Notes under the pieces: generated by a model | Databases searched by the model: none | The model's input: the letters and a program-made list of their open reading frames with translations, nothing else | What the model was told of the DNA's origin: nothing | Program-made: the position numbers and the translations under genes | In this document: positions 44,779 to 53,505 of the stretch, piece by piece | Position numbering within the stretch: position 1 is the stretch's first letter | Layout of the letters: each line of letters opens with the position of its first letter | Origin: an uncultured Muribaculaceae bacterium | GTDB lineage: Bacteria; Bacteroidota; Bacteroidia; Bacteroidales; Muribaculaceae | NCBI GenBank assembly: GCA_910578075.1 | Contig: CAJTPK010000017.1 | Span: 1-64,000, forward strand | Reading direction: 5' to 3' | DNA: 64,000 nt

Positions 44779-47241
44779 CTAATCCAAATGACGAATATAT
44801 GGACGGGGATTCAGATTCCAATATGCCTCAAGTCTGTCAGCCTCTTCTTTGGTCAACCTTACAACAGCTCCATGTTTGGGAGCTGAGAAATTGGTTGTTT
44901 TCATATCACCCTCGTTGAAACGGCCAAGATTCTCAAATGACTGGAAATCGGAAGTCTCTGTAAATCCGAAGTTATGAGGATTAATACTGTAGACATCATA
45001 CATGAGCACCCATCGGTCCTCACCAATACGCTTCCATACCGTAGGAGCCTCACACGCCTTTGGTTCAAAATCATACCATTTAGGGTCAAATGTCCATGGA
45101 CCTGTGGGAGATAAAGAAGTAGCCTGCTTTATTCCGCCAGGCGCATCATGCGCCACATAAAACATATGGTATAGATTGTCAACCGGAGAAAATGTAATGT
45201 CAGCATCAATAGCAGAAGAATGCTTGTCCGGGTATTCAAATAACAATTGCGGCATACTCTCTATTTTGTCAAATTCATCATTGACATAGACATAATACAG
45301 TTTATTGCGTTCATTTCCGTAGCGCATTGTATAATAAATCATCAGCTTACCGGCATCGGGATCATATATCGTTTCCGGAGCCCAGGCACAACCAATCTCC
45401 TTCATTCCAGCCGACAACTTGTCCATATGGATGTTTGCACGCTTCCAGTTTATCAAATCCCATGATTTAAGCAATACAAGATCCTTGTTGTTACCCCATC
45501 CATAACCATCACGCTCCCACTGTGTTGTTCTATATCCATCCCGCTGTCCAAAGACATGCAGGTCTGTCATTGCGACATAGAATGCTCCGTCCGGGCCACG
45601 ATATATATGTGGATCGCGGATTCCTCGTTGCTCCGCTATGGTATCTCCACTCATTATCGGATCGCCATTATTAAGAGCAGTAAAAGTGTAGCCATCTCTG
45701 CTCAGAGCCATATGCAATCCGTGAGTCTCATCCCGATGGAAAACCATAAGATATGCAGCAAGATCTTTCTCCTCAGGCACACCTTCCGAATAGCTGAAAC
45801 TGTCAAATGCAACAATTCCCTTGCCTTGCGCCACGAGAGCCGGTCTAAGAGCGAAAAATTTCTTAAATCTGTTATGATTCATATGGGCTACATCTATCAC
45901 TCCTGCTATTTCATCCCATTTCACTCCATCTGAGCTCACGTATACATGAAGTCTGTTTGCCTGATTATGGAGTCTTACATGAATTCTGCGCCCGAACGTA
46001 TTAGGTAATGCCGTGAATGTATCTTTTCCGGAATAAACATAAATATTACGGTAATCAGCCATGACGCCTGCATATGCCGCCTCGCTATAAAATAACATCA
46101 AACCTCCTCTGGCCTTGGGGCTGAGCTCAATTTCCGTCTCGACGATATAATTACCATGCATAGCTGTTGTCAAAAGAACAGTAGCATCACCCGGATTGTT
46201 GCCTCTGGCCTTAAGAGTAAGTTTTCCATCGCCAACTGAAATTGCTCCCGGATTGTAATCTTTCCATAAGGTCCACTGCCATCCAAGAGAGTCTGATTCG
46301 AAGTTATCATCAAGCGAAACCGCGGATGTTAATGATTCCGGAAGAGAGCGGTCTTTTGTGGATGGGCGAACCCAGCCATCAGATGTCCATTCAACCGGCT
46401 CAATAAGCGTCTGACGTCCCAACGCATGATTGTTGTTGGCATAGGCATGATAAACCACCCACCAATTTCCATCTGTGTCATCAATAAGGGTTCCATGTCC
46501 CTTGGACCACCATCTTTCGGAGTCAGAATACGTATGCACAATTGGATTATAGGGTGAATTTTCCCAAGGGCCGTCAAGAGTCTTTGCCCTGGCCATAATC
46601 ACCATATGGCTTGTCGGAGGTCCGGCTGTGCCACCCTCCGCCGAAACCATATAAAAATACCCGTTCTTTCTAAACAGCTTTGGCGACTCAAGATATTTAC
46701 CTTCAGTAACCCATCGGGACGGAATATTCCAACCATCATAAACTTTCTTCTTTTCAGACACTGCTGAAAGACCATCAGGGGAAAGAGCGACCATCTCACC
46801 TTCATTGACAAAAAGGAAGCGGTTTCCGTTTTCATCTACAACATGTCCGGGATCTATACCGCTGATTTTCAAATCCACTGGTTCGCTCCACGGTCCTTCT
46901 ATCCTATCCGCTACAGTGACATAATTGGTGCCTCCTGACGGGAAATAGATATAATACTTGCCATTATGCTTCACAAGATCAGGAGCCATAGCAGAACCAT
47001 TCCAGTCACTAAGAGCACGCGTTACAGGAGCCCAGGTAGAAAGATCTTTAGAATGCCAAATCAGAAATCCAGGCTTATAGATAAACGGAGAATGGGTCAT
47101 GTAATAATCCTCCCCGTCACGCAGAATTGTAGGATCCGCATAATCTCCCGGGACAATAGCCTTCGGGAACCTTGTGGATCCAAATACCTCCGGCTGACAA
47201 AAAGCCAACAATAGAAGCAGGATAATAATCAATCGGTTCAT
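44779..47241 (-). CDS. Double GH43 glycosidase (two catalytic domains in one protein)
   Basis: An 820-aa secreted protein. The first GH43 domain (about 25-310) has GDYADPTILRDGEDYYMTHS, MAPDLVKHNGKYYIYFP and GKYLESPKLFRKNGYFYMVSAEGG. A beta-sandwich domain follows (about 310-505; DNFESDSLGWQWTLWKDYNPG, a xylosidase-type C-terminal fold). A second GH43 domain (about 510-800) has GIRDPHIYRGPDGAFYVAMTD, CAWAPETIYDPDAGKLMIYYT and FEPKACEAPTVWKRIG. GH43 enzymes act on arabinose or xylose side chains. Two domains in one chain suggest two linkages handled together. Confidence 0.92.
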   Translation of the reverse strand: MNRLIIILLLLLAFCQPEVFGSTRFPKAIVPGDYADPTILRDGEDYYMTHSPFIYKPGFLIWHSKDLSTWAPVTRALSDWNGSAMAPDLVKHNGKYYIYFPSGGTNYVTVADRIEGPWSEPVDLKISGIDPGHVVDENGNRFLFVNEGEMVALSPDGLSAVSEKKKVYDGWNIPSRWVTEGKYLESPKLFRKNGYFYMVSAEGGTAGPPTSHMVIMARAKTLDGPWENSPYNPIVHTYSDSERWWSKGHGTLIDDTDGNWWVVYHAYANNNHALGRQTLIEPVEWTSDGWVRPSTKDRSLPESLTSAVSLDDNFESDSLGWQWTLWKDYNPGAISVGDGKLTLKARGNNPGDATVLLTTAMHGNYIVETEIELSPKARGGLMLFYSEAAYAGVMADYRNIYVYSGKDTFTALPNTFGRRIHVRLHNQANRLHVYVSSDGVKWDEIAGVIDVAHMNHNRFKKFFALRPALVAQGKGIVAFDSFSYSEGVPEEKDLAAYLMVFHRDETHGLHMALSRDGYTFTALNNGDPIMSGDTIAEQRGIRDPHIYRGPDGAFYVAMTDLHVFGQRDGYRTTQWERDGYGWGNNKDLVLLKSWDLINWKRANIHMDKLSAGMKEIGCAWAPETIYDPDAGKLMIYYTMRYGNERNKLYYVYVNDEFDKIESMPQLLFEYPDKHSSAIDADITFSPVDNLYHMFYVAHDAPGGIKQATSLSPTGPWTFDPKWYDFEPKACEAPTVWKRIGEDRWVLMYDVYSINPHNFGFTETSDFQSFENLGRFNEGDMKTTNFSAPKHGAVVRLTKEEADRLEAYWNLNPRPYIRHLD

Positions 47242-47263
47242 AAGTTCAAATTATTTTTATCAA

Positions 47264-47300
47264 GAATCTGCTTGAACCATATAAGGATTCAAGCAGATTC
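47264..47300 (-). other. 13-bp hairpin between the lyase and GH43 genes
   Basis: GAATCTGCTTGAA and its exact reverse complement, with an 11-base loop. On the minus strand the exit is TTGATAAAAATAA, which is not a good T-run. It may be a processing or mRNA-stability structure between operon genes. Confidence 0.5.
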
Positions 47301-47312
47301 ATAGGGTTCATA

Positions 47313-48614
47313 TCATTCGCGTGTAAACATCAGAGTTCCATGTCCCAGCATATCATAACCGCCGGATACACCGCCATCTCCACCTCCTTCAGGTATTGAT
47401 ATTTCCATACCCATTTTCGTATATTGTGTACGCTCCGGTTCAAGATTCTTGATTTTGGCATAATGGTTGTAAGGAATCGCCCATATATTGGAAGCACCGG
47501 TAGCATCCCCCCTGTCGCAAATCTTAGTTATAAGATCAGACACGGGACCCCAAGGACCCTGAGAATTGCGGATATAAGGTTCGAACGGCACATCCTTCTT
47601 TGCAGTATAGTATGCCCCATGGTATTCACATCCTTTTAAGAAACGACAGTCATCATATCCAAAAAAGTCATCTCCCTGCCCCCATGTTGCTTGACAAATA
47701 ACTCCTGTAAGTCCCTGACATAAAAGTACGTGTCCTGTATCACGACCGCTTTCCTGCCATTGAGCCACATTACTCCATTCTCCGGAGAAGACATGATTGA
47801 TGGCACGGTTTATATTGCCATTAGTGCAGCCAATCTGGAAATGCTCGATACCTTCGTTATAAATATCCCTACGGTCGCACACAATACCCAGACACACGGC
47901 ACCCGCTACATTCGCAAGTCCCCAGTTTGCCCAATAGTGACCCTGCACCGATTCCCAACCGCCTTCAAGAAAAGTATGCTGTGTAGGATAGAATATCTTC
48001 AACATCCACTCCTGAAACCTCTTGAAACCATCGGCATCTTTGGAAATCCAGTAATCACGCATCATCTCTCCAGCCACTGCAAACTCGTATCCGTATAGTC
48101 CTGAAGAAAGCGCCGCATGGGAATCACCCGCCATTGCCTCGCATGTGTTAACCCACGAAGATAGAATCGTAAGAGCCTCTTCGGCGTATGCCTCTCCATC
48201 ACCAAGATGATAACGCAACGCGTGCTGATATGCAGCTGCAACATCATGGCAAGCCTTCATAAAGTTTCCACCGTTACTATTGCGGTCAAGTGCAGACTGT
48301 GGACTCGGTCTGTATCCAAGATTGGAATGATAATTGTCGCATAACACTTTATAACCCTCTTTCCATGGAGAACGGTCAAGATGCTGCTTCACATATTCAT
48401 AATCATCATATGAGAAGAGAAGTCCGCCATTATGAATCATGGGTGTCGAATTGTCTTTTAGTGGAATCAGCAGTTTTGACTCTTCCTCGGGGAGTGGAAT
48501 CTTATATAAATCGGTTTCGCAAGGGATATCCGGTAATGAGACCCCATCCCCACAAGAAACCGCAACCAATGTTAAAACGGCTGAAATAAGCCATATATTA
48601 TATATTCTTTTCAT
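47313..48614 (-). CDS. Alginate-lyase-fold lipoprotein (polysaccharide lyase-like)
   Basis: A 433-aa lipoprotein (lipobox AVSC, Cys21). The domain (about 60-410) is an alpha/alpha toroid of the alginate-lyase kind: LLFSYDDYEYVKQHLDRSPWKEGYK, KACHDVAAAYQHALRYHL, SVQGHYWANWGLANVAGAVCLGI and WSNVAQWQESGRDTGHVLL. Such proteins split uronate-containing polysaccharides by beta-elimination. In plant-polysaccharide loci of Bacteroides similar 'alginate lyase family' proteins occur near arabinosidases. The exact substrate cannot be read from sequence. Confidence 0.8.
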   Translation of the reverse strand: MKRIYNIWLISAVLTLVAVSCGDGVSLPDIPCETDLYKIPLPEEESKLLIPLKDNSTPMIHNGGLLFSYDDYEYVKQHLDRSPWKEGYKVLCDNYHSNLGYRPSPQSALDRNSNGGNFMKACHDVAAAYQHALRYHLGDGEAYAEEALTILSSWVNTCEAMAGDSHAALSSGLYGYEFAVAGEMMRDYWISKDADGFKRFQEWMLKIFYPTQHTFLEGGWESVQGHYWANWGLANVAGAVCLGIVCDRRDIYNEGIEHFQIGCTNGNINRAINHVFSGEWSNVAQWQESGRDTGHVLLCQGLTGVICQATWGQGDDFFGYDDCRFLKGCEYHGAYYTAKKDVPFEPYIRNSQGPWGPVSDLITKICDRGDATGASNIWAIPYNHYAKIKNLEPERTQYTKMGMEISIPEGGGDGGVSGGYDMLGHGTLMFTRE

Positions 48615-48624
48615 AAGCTATTGA

Positions 48625-50406
48625 TCAAATTGATTTGAAAGTTAACCCGCGAAGTTCAAACGAACAGCCGTTGCCCCCGCGTTTTGTCACAGTAGCTGTC
48701 ATTCCAATATTAAGCACCGTGCGTCTATGCAATACGAATCTGAGCGAATACTCACAAGGAGATGATAATGTCTCCGCTCTAACAACGTTTTTTGATGTCA
48801 GCATAACATAAGCCATGCTGCCGTCAGGATTCTTTAGATATGCGCCTCCATCTGCAGGCTTGAAATCCATGCCACTTCCGTCAAGGTTCGGCAGCTCGCC
48901 TTCTCCTACACCTAACGCAACTCCAAGATCACCTTTCATGAGATTGCATTCAGCCACATCTGCTGTAATCTCATATTCTCCAGCAGGAAGAGATACTGTC
49001 TGATACATTTTGCCATTTATAATCTGGTTTTTATGTAGGGCATCAGTCCATGTATGACACCAGAAACCGAGCACTCCATCCGGGAAATCATTGTCATATA
49101 GCAATGGCAATATAAGATTATCCGAAGTATACATATTCTCATTGAATATCCAGCCTTCAGGCACTCGGAATCCACTCCTGACTCCATCCACTGAGGCAAA
49201 TGGAGAGCGGGCATTAACAAGAGCCAAATCAGTAACATCTCCACTTCTTGCTATCACATTGACACTTGCCTCTGAATAAACTTCGGCACCTGGAACGCTA
49301 AGCTCAACCTTTGCATTCCTAATATTAGAGGAGATCTGCGGAATCCTGATAGTAACCGAAGAAGGAGTTATGGATACGACCTTGGCATCCATAGCATTTA
49401 TAGTGGCTGTAACACCTTCTGATGAAGCCGGCAGATTTCTCGCTCCAAATTCCACCTCCTCTCCTACTTTGACAACAGTAAACGGATTTTTAACAAGAGT
49501 GAGGACATCTCCATAAGAACCTACATATTTCAAGTTAATATCAGAATCTACCGTTTCATGGGCAGTAACAACCGAAAGGGCATAAGATTCTCCGGCTTTC
49601 AACATATTGTTTTCCGGAATCACAGCTTCAATAGAAGTCTCTGCCCATGATAGGATCTCAGCTTTCTGAGAGCCTACTGCAAGCATACATCCTTCTGCAT
49701 AGATGCCAAGATTATTGCCGGTGACAACAAACTTATCTCCCGCAAAAACCTTATCCGGAGACACAGATGTCAACTGACCATGCTGGCGGACCGTGAACTC
49801 GTCAAATGGAACGTTAACCGTCTGTGTATGGACAATAACCCTTATTTCTCCTGTTGTGGCATCGGTAGGAACCGTTGCTGTGAAAGAGGTTTCAGACCAA
49901 TCAGATATTTTTGCCATCACTTTCGATGCCCCGAAATAGACCTTTATATCATCAGCTTTAGTCCCAAGAAGAGATCCTGTGAAGGTGATTTCATCTCCGA
50001 TAAATCCCCAGTTGCGGCTTACGTTCTCTATCGATGGCTGTCCAAGCACCTTAAAAAGGTCTGCACTCTCCGCCTCCTTGCCAAGAAGACTTATTTTAAT
50101 GTGGGCAGTAGTTGCATCCGATGGCACCTTTACAGCGATGCGGTCGTCAGTCGCAGAGAGCACCTTAAGACTCCGGTTTCCAAGACTGACTTTTATCAAT
50201 TCCGAGGCATTTCCGAAATTCTTCCCCACAATCTCGAATTCATCTCCCGGATAGCCATAAGCCGGCGACAGGGATTCTATTACGAGCGGCTGATCATGAA
50301 CAGACAGAAGAATCGTCTCTTCATTATCATCATCACATGCAGCGAAAGACACTGTCATCACTGCGACAAATGCCACTGCCGCCATAAATTTCAAGTATTT
50401 ATTCAT
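48625..50406 (-). CDS. IPT/TIG-domain surface lipoprotein, SusE/F position
   Basis: A 593-aa lipoprotein (lipobox FAAC, Cys24). Four or more IPT/TIG beta-sandwich domains (about 40-390) repeat the pattern P..G.PGDEFEIVGKNFG, WGFIGDEITFTGSLLGT and KVFAGDKFVVTGNNLG. A different C-terminal module (about 395-593; LPAGEYEITADVAECNL) looks carbohydrate-binding. The position after SusD in the operon is where surface glycan-binding proteins of the SusE/F kind are found. It is nine bases downstream of the second IPT/TIG gene. Confidence 0.85.
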   Translation of the reverse strand: MNKYLKFMAAVAFVAVMTVSFAACDDDNEETILLSVHDQPLVIESLSPAYGYPGDEFEIVGKNFGNASELIKVSLGNRSLKVLSATDDRIAVKVPSDATTAHIKISLLGKEAESADLFKVLGQPSIENVSRNWGFIGDEITFTGSLLGTKADDIKVYFGASKVMAKISDWSETSFTATVPTDATTGEIRVIVHTQTVNVPFDEFTVRQHGQLTSVSPDKVFAGDKFVVTGNNLGIYAEGCMLAVGSQKAEILSWAETSIEAVIPENNMLKAGESYALSVVTAHETVDSDINLKYVGSYGDVLTLVKNPFTVVKVGEEVEFGARNLPASSEGVTATINAMDAKVVSITPSSVTIRIPQISSNIRNAKVELSVPGAEVYSEASVNVIARSGDVTDLALVNARSPFASVDGVRSGFRVPEGWIFNENMYTSDNLILPLLYDNDFPDGVLGFWCHTWTDALHKNQIINGKMYQTVSLPAGEYEITADVAECNLMKGDLGVALGVGEGELPNLDGSGMDFKPADGGAYLKNPDGSMAYVMLTSKNVVRAETLSSPCEYSLRFVLHRRTVLNIGMTATVTKRGGNGCSFELRGLTFKSI

Positions 50407-50415
50407 AGTAATGGA

Positions 50416-51696
50416 TCATTTTATACGTACAACTTTAATTCCCGTTATCAACACCGAACCACCCTGACGTCCGTTAGCCATCTTTACCACGCCGGTGAAT
50501 CCTACGGTAACATCACAGTCAACCGGAATATCAGCCTTGAATGACACAGGGACAGATCCTCTATCCGCACTATACGTAATAGTCTTATCGGAAGTGAGGT
50601 CTACATAAGATCTTGACCCATCTCCTCCTGCAAACAGATTGCTCTCATCTGCGACTGTCCAGCCATTCTTTCCATATTCACCCTGAAGATCAGGAAGAGT
50701 CGCCTTTCCTTTACTAACTGCCGCTATGGCTTCAAGAGTGCCCGCAATAAGAGCACTTTCCGCCACATCTACAGTTACCTCATATTCTCCAGCGGGAAGA
50801 TAACATGTCTGATAAAGCTTTGCATTCTCATACCCGATCTTATGCAATGCGTCGCTCCATTGGTTGGAGAGGAATCCAAGGCATCCGGTCTTGAAGTTAC
50901 CGTTCGGTTCTATCAGCAAAGGGCGCATAAGCACTTTCTCTCCATTATCATCACTATAGAATTTATCGTTGAAACTCCAACCGACAGGAATGCACCAATT
51001 GCTCAACGGGGCATCGTCAGTGGCTTTAAATGGCTGGCAATAATTCACAAGAGCATATGAAGTGATATCTCCAACATAATCCGGATCCAGAATCCTGCCA
51101 CCGATTGTCTGATATCCTCTTACAGTAACAGCCACTTCACCATATCCGTAACCTCCAGGGACTACAGCTTTTATTTCGGTATCCGACACAGCTGACACCT
51201 CAGCTTCCATATCTCCCACCGCAACCTTCACATCATCCAGCTCTTCTCCAAACGAAGTTCCGGTGATTGTCAGCACATCTCCCTTCCGCCCGAACAAAGC
51301 ATATGAAGGATTATCAGTGGAGAGCCCTGTGATTACAGGTTTGTCCGCCACAATGAAGTGTCCGGCCGCTGCATATTCATAGTTCCATATCTTAAGGGAG
51401 ATGTCACATGTACGGGCATCCTCCGGCACAACTACTATTATCATGTCATTCTTACAAGCAAGAACCTTAGCTTCGATATCACCGAAAAATACTTTCACAG
51501 GCTCTACCCGATCTCCGAAATTTTCTCCAAGAATGGCCAACTGGCTTCCGGTATATCCTGTTGTTGGATAAATTGACTCCACCACAGGCTCAGGATACAC
51601 ATATAACTGTGTCTTGGGATCTCCCTCGCATCCTGCCATCAATCCGAGGATTGACACAATACCAGACACGAGTAATATTTGTCTAATGATTTTCAT
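50416..51696 (-). CDS. IPT/TIG-domain surface lipoprotein, second
   Basis: A 426-aa lipoprotein (lipobox MAGC, Cys23) with two IPT/TIG domains (about 38-205) and a C-terminal module (about 215-426) that closely parallels the end of the 593-aa neighbour: SNWCIPVGWSFNDKFYSDD, LPAGEYEVTVDVAESAL and SVLITGIKVVRIK. The two genes therefore look like a duplication with gain or loss of IPT/TIG repeats. Probably a surface glycan-binding protein. Confidence 0.85.
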   Translation of the reverse strand: MKIIRQILLVSGIVSILGLMAGCEGDPKTQLYVYPEPVVESIYPTTGYTGSQLAILGENFGDRVEPVKVFFGDIEAKVLACKNDMIIVVVPEDARTCDISLKIWNYEYAAAGHFIVADKPVITGLSTDNPSYALFGRKGDVLTITGTSFGEELDDVKVAVGDMEAEVSAVSDTEIKAVVPGGYGYGEVAVTVRGYQTIGGRILDPDYVGDITSYALVNYCQPFKATDDAPLSNWCIPVGWSFNDKFYSDDNGEKVLMRPLLIEPNGNFKTGCLGFLSNQWSDALHKIGYENAKLYQTCYLPAGEYEVTVDVAESALIAGTLEAIAAVSKGKATLPDLQGEYGKNGWTVADESNLFAGGDGSRSYVDLTSDKTITYSADRGSVPVSFKADIPVDCDVTVGFTGVVKMANGRQGGSVLITGIKVVRIK

Positions 51697-51703
51697 ATCT
51701 TTA

Positions 51704-53497
51704 TCAATAACCGGGATTTTGTACTAAATTTGGATTTAGAACTCTCTGTTGCTGAGGTATGGGGAAAAGATAATGGGTTCTTGTAAATGAGATATTATCT
51801 TTTGACTCTACCCTGACAGCCGGTATCTCACCCCAAGGTGTAGACACATCTGCTGTTCCCCATACGAAACTCAACGGATTATATAGACCAGTTGATTTTC
51901 CGGACGCATCGCAGAAATCGGTAGGATATCCTACGCCACCGACAACTGTGCCAAGTCTGTCGGTATTTATTTCCCGCTCCGCTATGCCCCATCGCTTAAG
52001 GTCATCCCATCTGAAACCCTCCTCATATAGCTCCACAGCACGTTCTCGACGGATCTCTTCTCCGAGAACCTCGCTATGCGATTTTTCGCTACCAGTCAGC
52101 GTCTTGATTTTCTCAACAAGAGCAGAATTCAAGGAGGCAACACCACCACGACGGCGCAGGAGATTTATGGTTTTGTCAAGCCACGCATCGCTGACATCTC
52201 CGGTCAATTCCCACTGTGCCTCGCAATAGTTAAGGAACACCTCTGCAAGACGTAGAACCGGATAATCCGCAGATTCTTTTCTTGATTCTTTAGAGCTTAT
52301 GAATTTGGCATTACCATATCCGGATGTGCCGGAATTTAGTGTCTTCCCCTTAACCTGCACATCATAGTCAACTACCGATTTCATACGATAATCGCGATTG
52401 ACAAACTCATCAGCAGATTTTGAGTAACCCTGGAACAGAGGTGATACAGAAATAGGAAGACCATCTGTGCATAGATACATATCCATAAGCTTTCTGGAAT
52501 GGGTGAATTTACTGATTGTCTGGTTTAAATTGGCACCTCCGGGTTTGATCTCACTATCCCATACCGATTTAATTATAAATTCTTTATTAGTATCCTTACC
52601 AAAATCACCGGGATTTGATCCGGTGCCTTCGATACAGAACAAATACCGGTAGCTCATATTATTCATGCTTGCCAAAGAATTCTGATTCCAAATACTATAG
52701 ATATTAGAATTTATAACATCTTCACATAATTCCACTGCTTCGCGTAAATACTTATCAACATTAGCAGCATCAGGAACGGATGAACCTTTAAAATCTGTAG
52801 AAGTGCCTACATATTTTTCCCATGTAGCCTCGTACAGGAGCACTCTTGCTTTAAATGCCTTGGCAGCCTGAGTGCTGATACGACCCTTGTCTGCAGCATC
52901 AATAAGACCTTCTGTAGGCAGATTGTCTATAGCCTGTTGCAGGTCTGAAAGTATAAGAGCCACAACCTCATAACGGTCATTGCGAGACTTGTATAATTCA
53001 GCCGAAGTCACATCTGGAGCAGATGTCAAAATAGGCACACCGCCGAAATAACGCAGCAGATAGAAATAATTATATGCCCTGAAAAAATGGGCTTCTCCGA
53101 TCCAACGGTCAATATCGGCACGATTGCCCGGATAACGTCCGATGTTATCAAACAAAAGATTTACATTTCTGATATTTGCATAACAACGGTCCCAACGCGA
53201 ATCATTCACCGGAATATTTACAGTGCCATGACCGAGATCATTATCAATACCATAATATGCGGAGAGATCCGAAGCCACATCCATCTGCGATGCATAGCCA
53301 TCTATCGGACTATGCCAACCATTGAGTTGACCATAGAATGATGTGGCGAATTCCTTGAAATGCTCGGGCTTGACAAAATATGCAGCATCCGTACGCTGAT
53401 CTTGCGGATCATGATCAAGGAATAATGAGTCGCATGAAGTTGACACCATCATCATGGACAATGACATTATCCATGCTTTTTTATATAATAGTTTCAT
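51704..53497 (-). CDS. SusD/RagB-family glycan-binding lipoprotein
   Basis: A 597-aa outer-membrane lipoprotein (lipobox STSC, Cys22). Family motifs: DHDPQDQRTDAAYF near the start, RAYNYFYLLRYFGGVPIL, AKAFKARVLLYEATW, VLRLAEVFLNYCEA, RRERAVELYEEGFRWDDLKRWGIAE and the end LFPIPQQQRVLNPNLVQNPGY. SusD proteins form the lid on the SusC transporter and grip the incoming oligosaccharide. It starts nine bases after the susC-like stop, so they are co-transcribed. Confidence 0.96.
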   Translation of the reverse strand: MKLLYKKAWIMSLSMMMVSTSCDSLFLDHDPQDQRTDAAYFVKPEHFKEFATSFYGQLNGWHSPIDGYASQMDVASDLSAYYGIDNDLGHGTVNIPVNDSRWDRCYANIRNVNLLFDNIGRYPGNRADIDRWIGEAHFFRAYNYFYLLRYFGGVPILTSAPDVTSAELYKSRNDRYEVVALILSDLQQAIDNLPTEGLIDAADKGRISTQAAKAFKARVLLYEATWEKYVGTSTDFKGSSVPDAANVDKYLREAVELCEDVINSNIYSIWNQNSLASMNNMSYRYLFCIEGTGSNPGDFGKDTNKEFIIKSVWDSEIKPGGANLNQTISKFTHSRKLMDMYLCTDGLPISVSPLFQGYSKSADEFVNRDYRMKSVVDYDVQVKGKTLNSGTSGYGNAKFISSKESRKESADYPVLRLAEVFLNYCEAQWELTGDVSDAWLDKTINLLRRRGGVASLNSALVEKIKTLTGSEKSHSEVLGEEIRRERAVELYEEGFRWDDLKRWGIAEREINTDRLGTVVGGVGYPTDFCDASGKSTGLYNPLSFVWGTADVSTPWGEIPAVRVESKDNISFTRTHYLFPIPQQQRVLNPNLVQNPGY

Positions 53498-53505
53498 ATT
53501 GTTAC

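Noticed and set aside
49780..50544. A 254-aa open frame on the plus strand
   Set aside because: It runs antisense through the IPT/TIG gene and into its neighbour, has a composition unlike the other proteins (rich in Cys, Arg and His) and shows no start signal. A shadow of the real genes.
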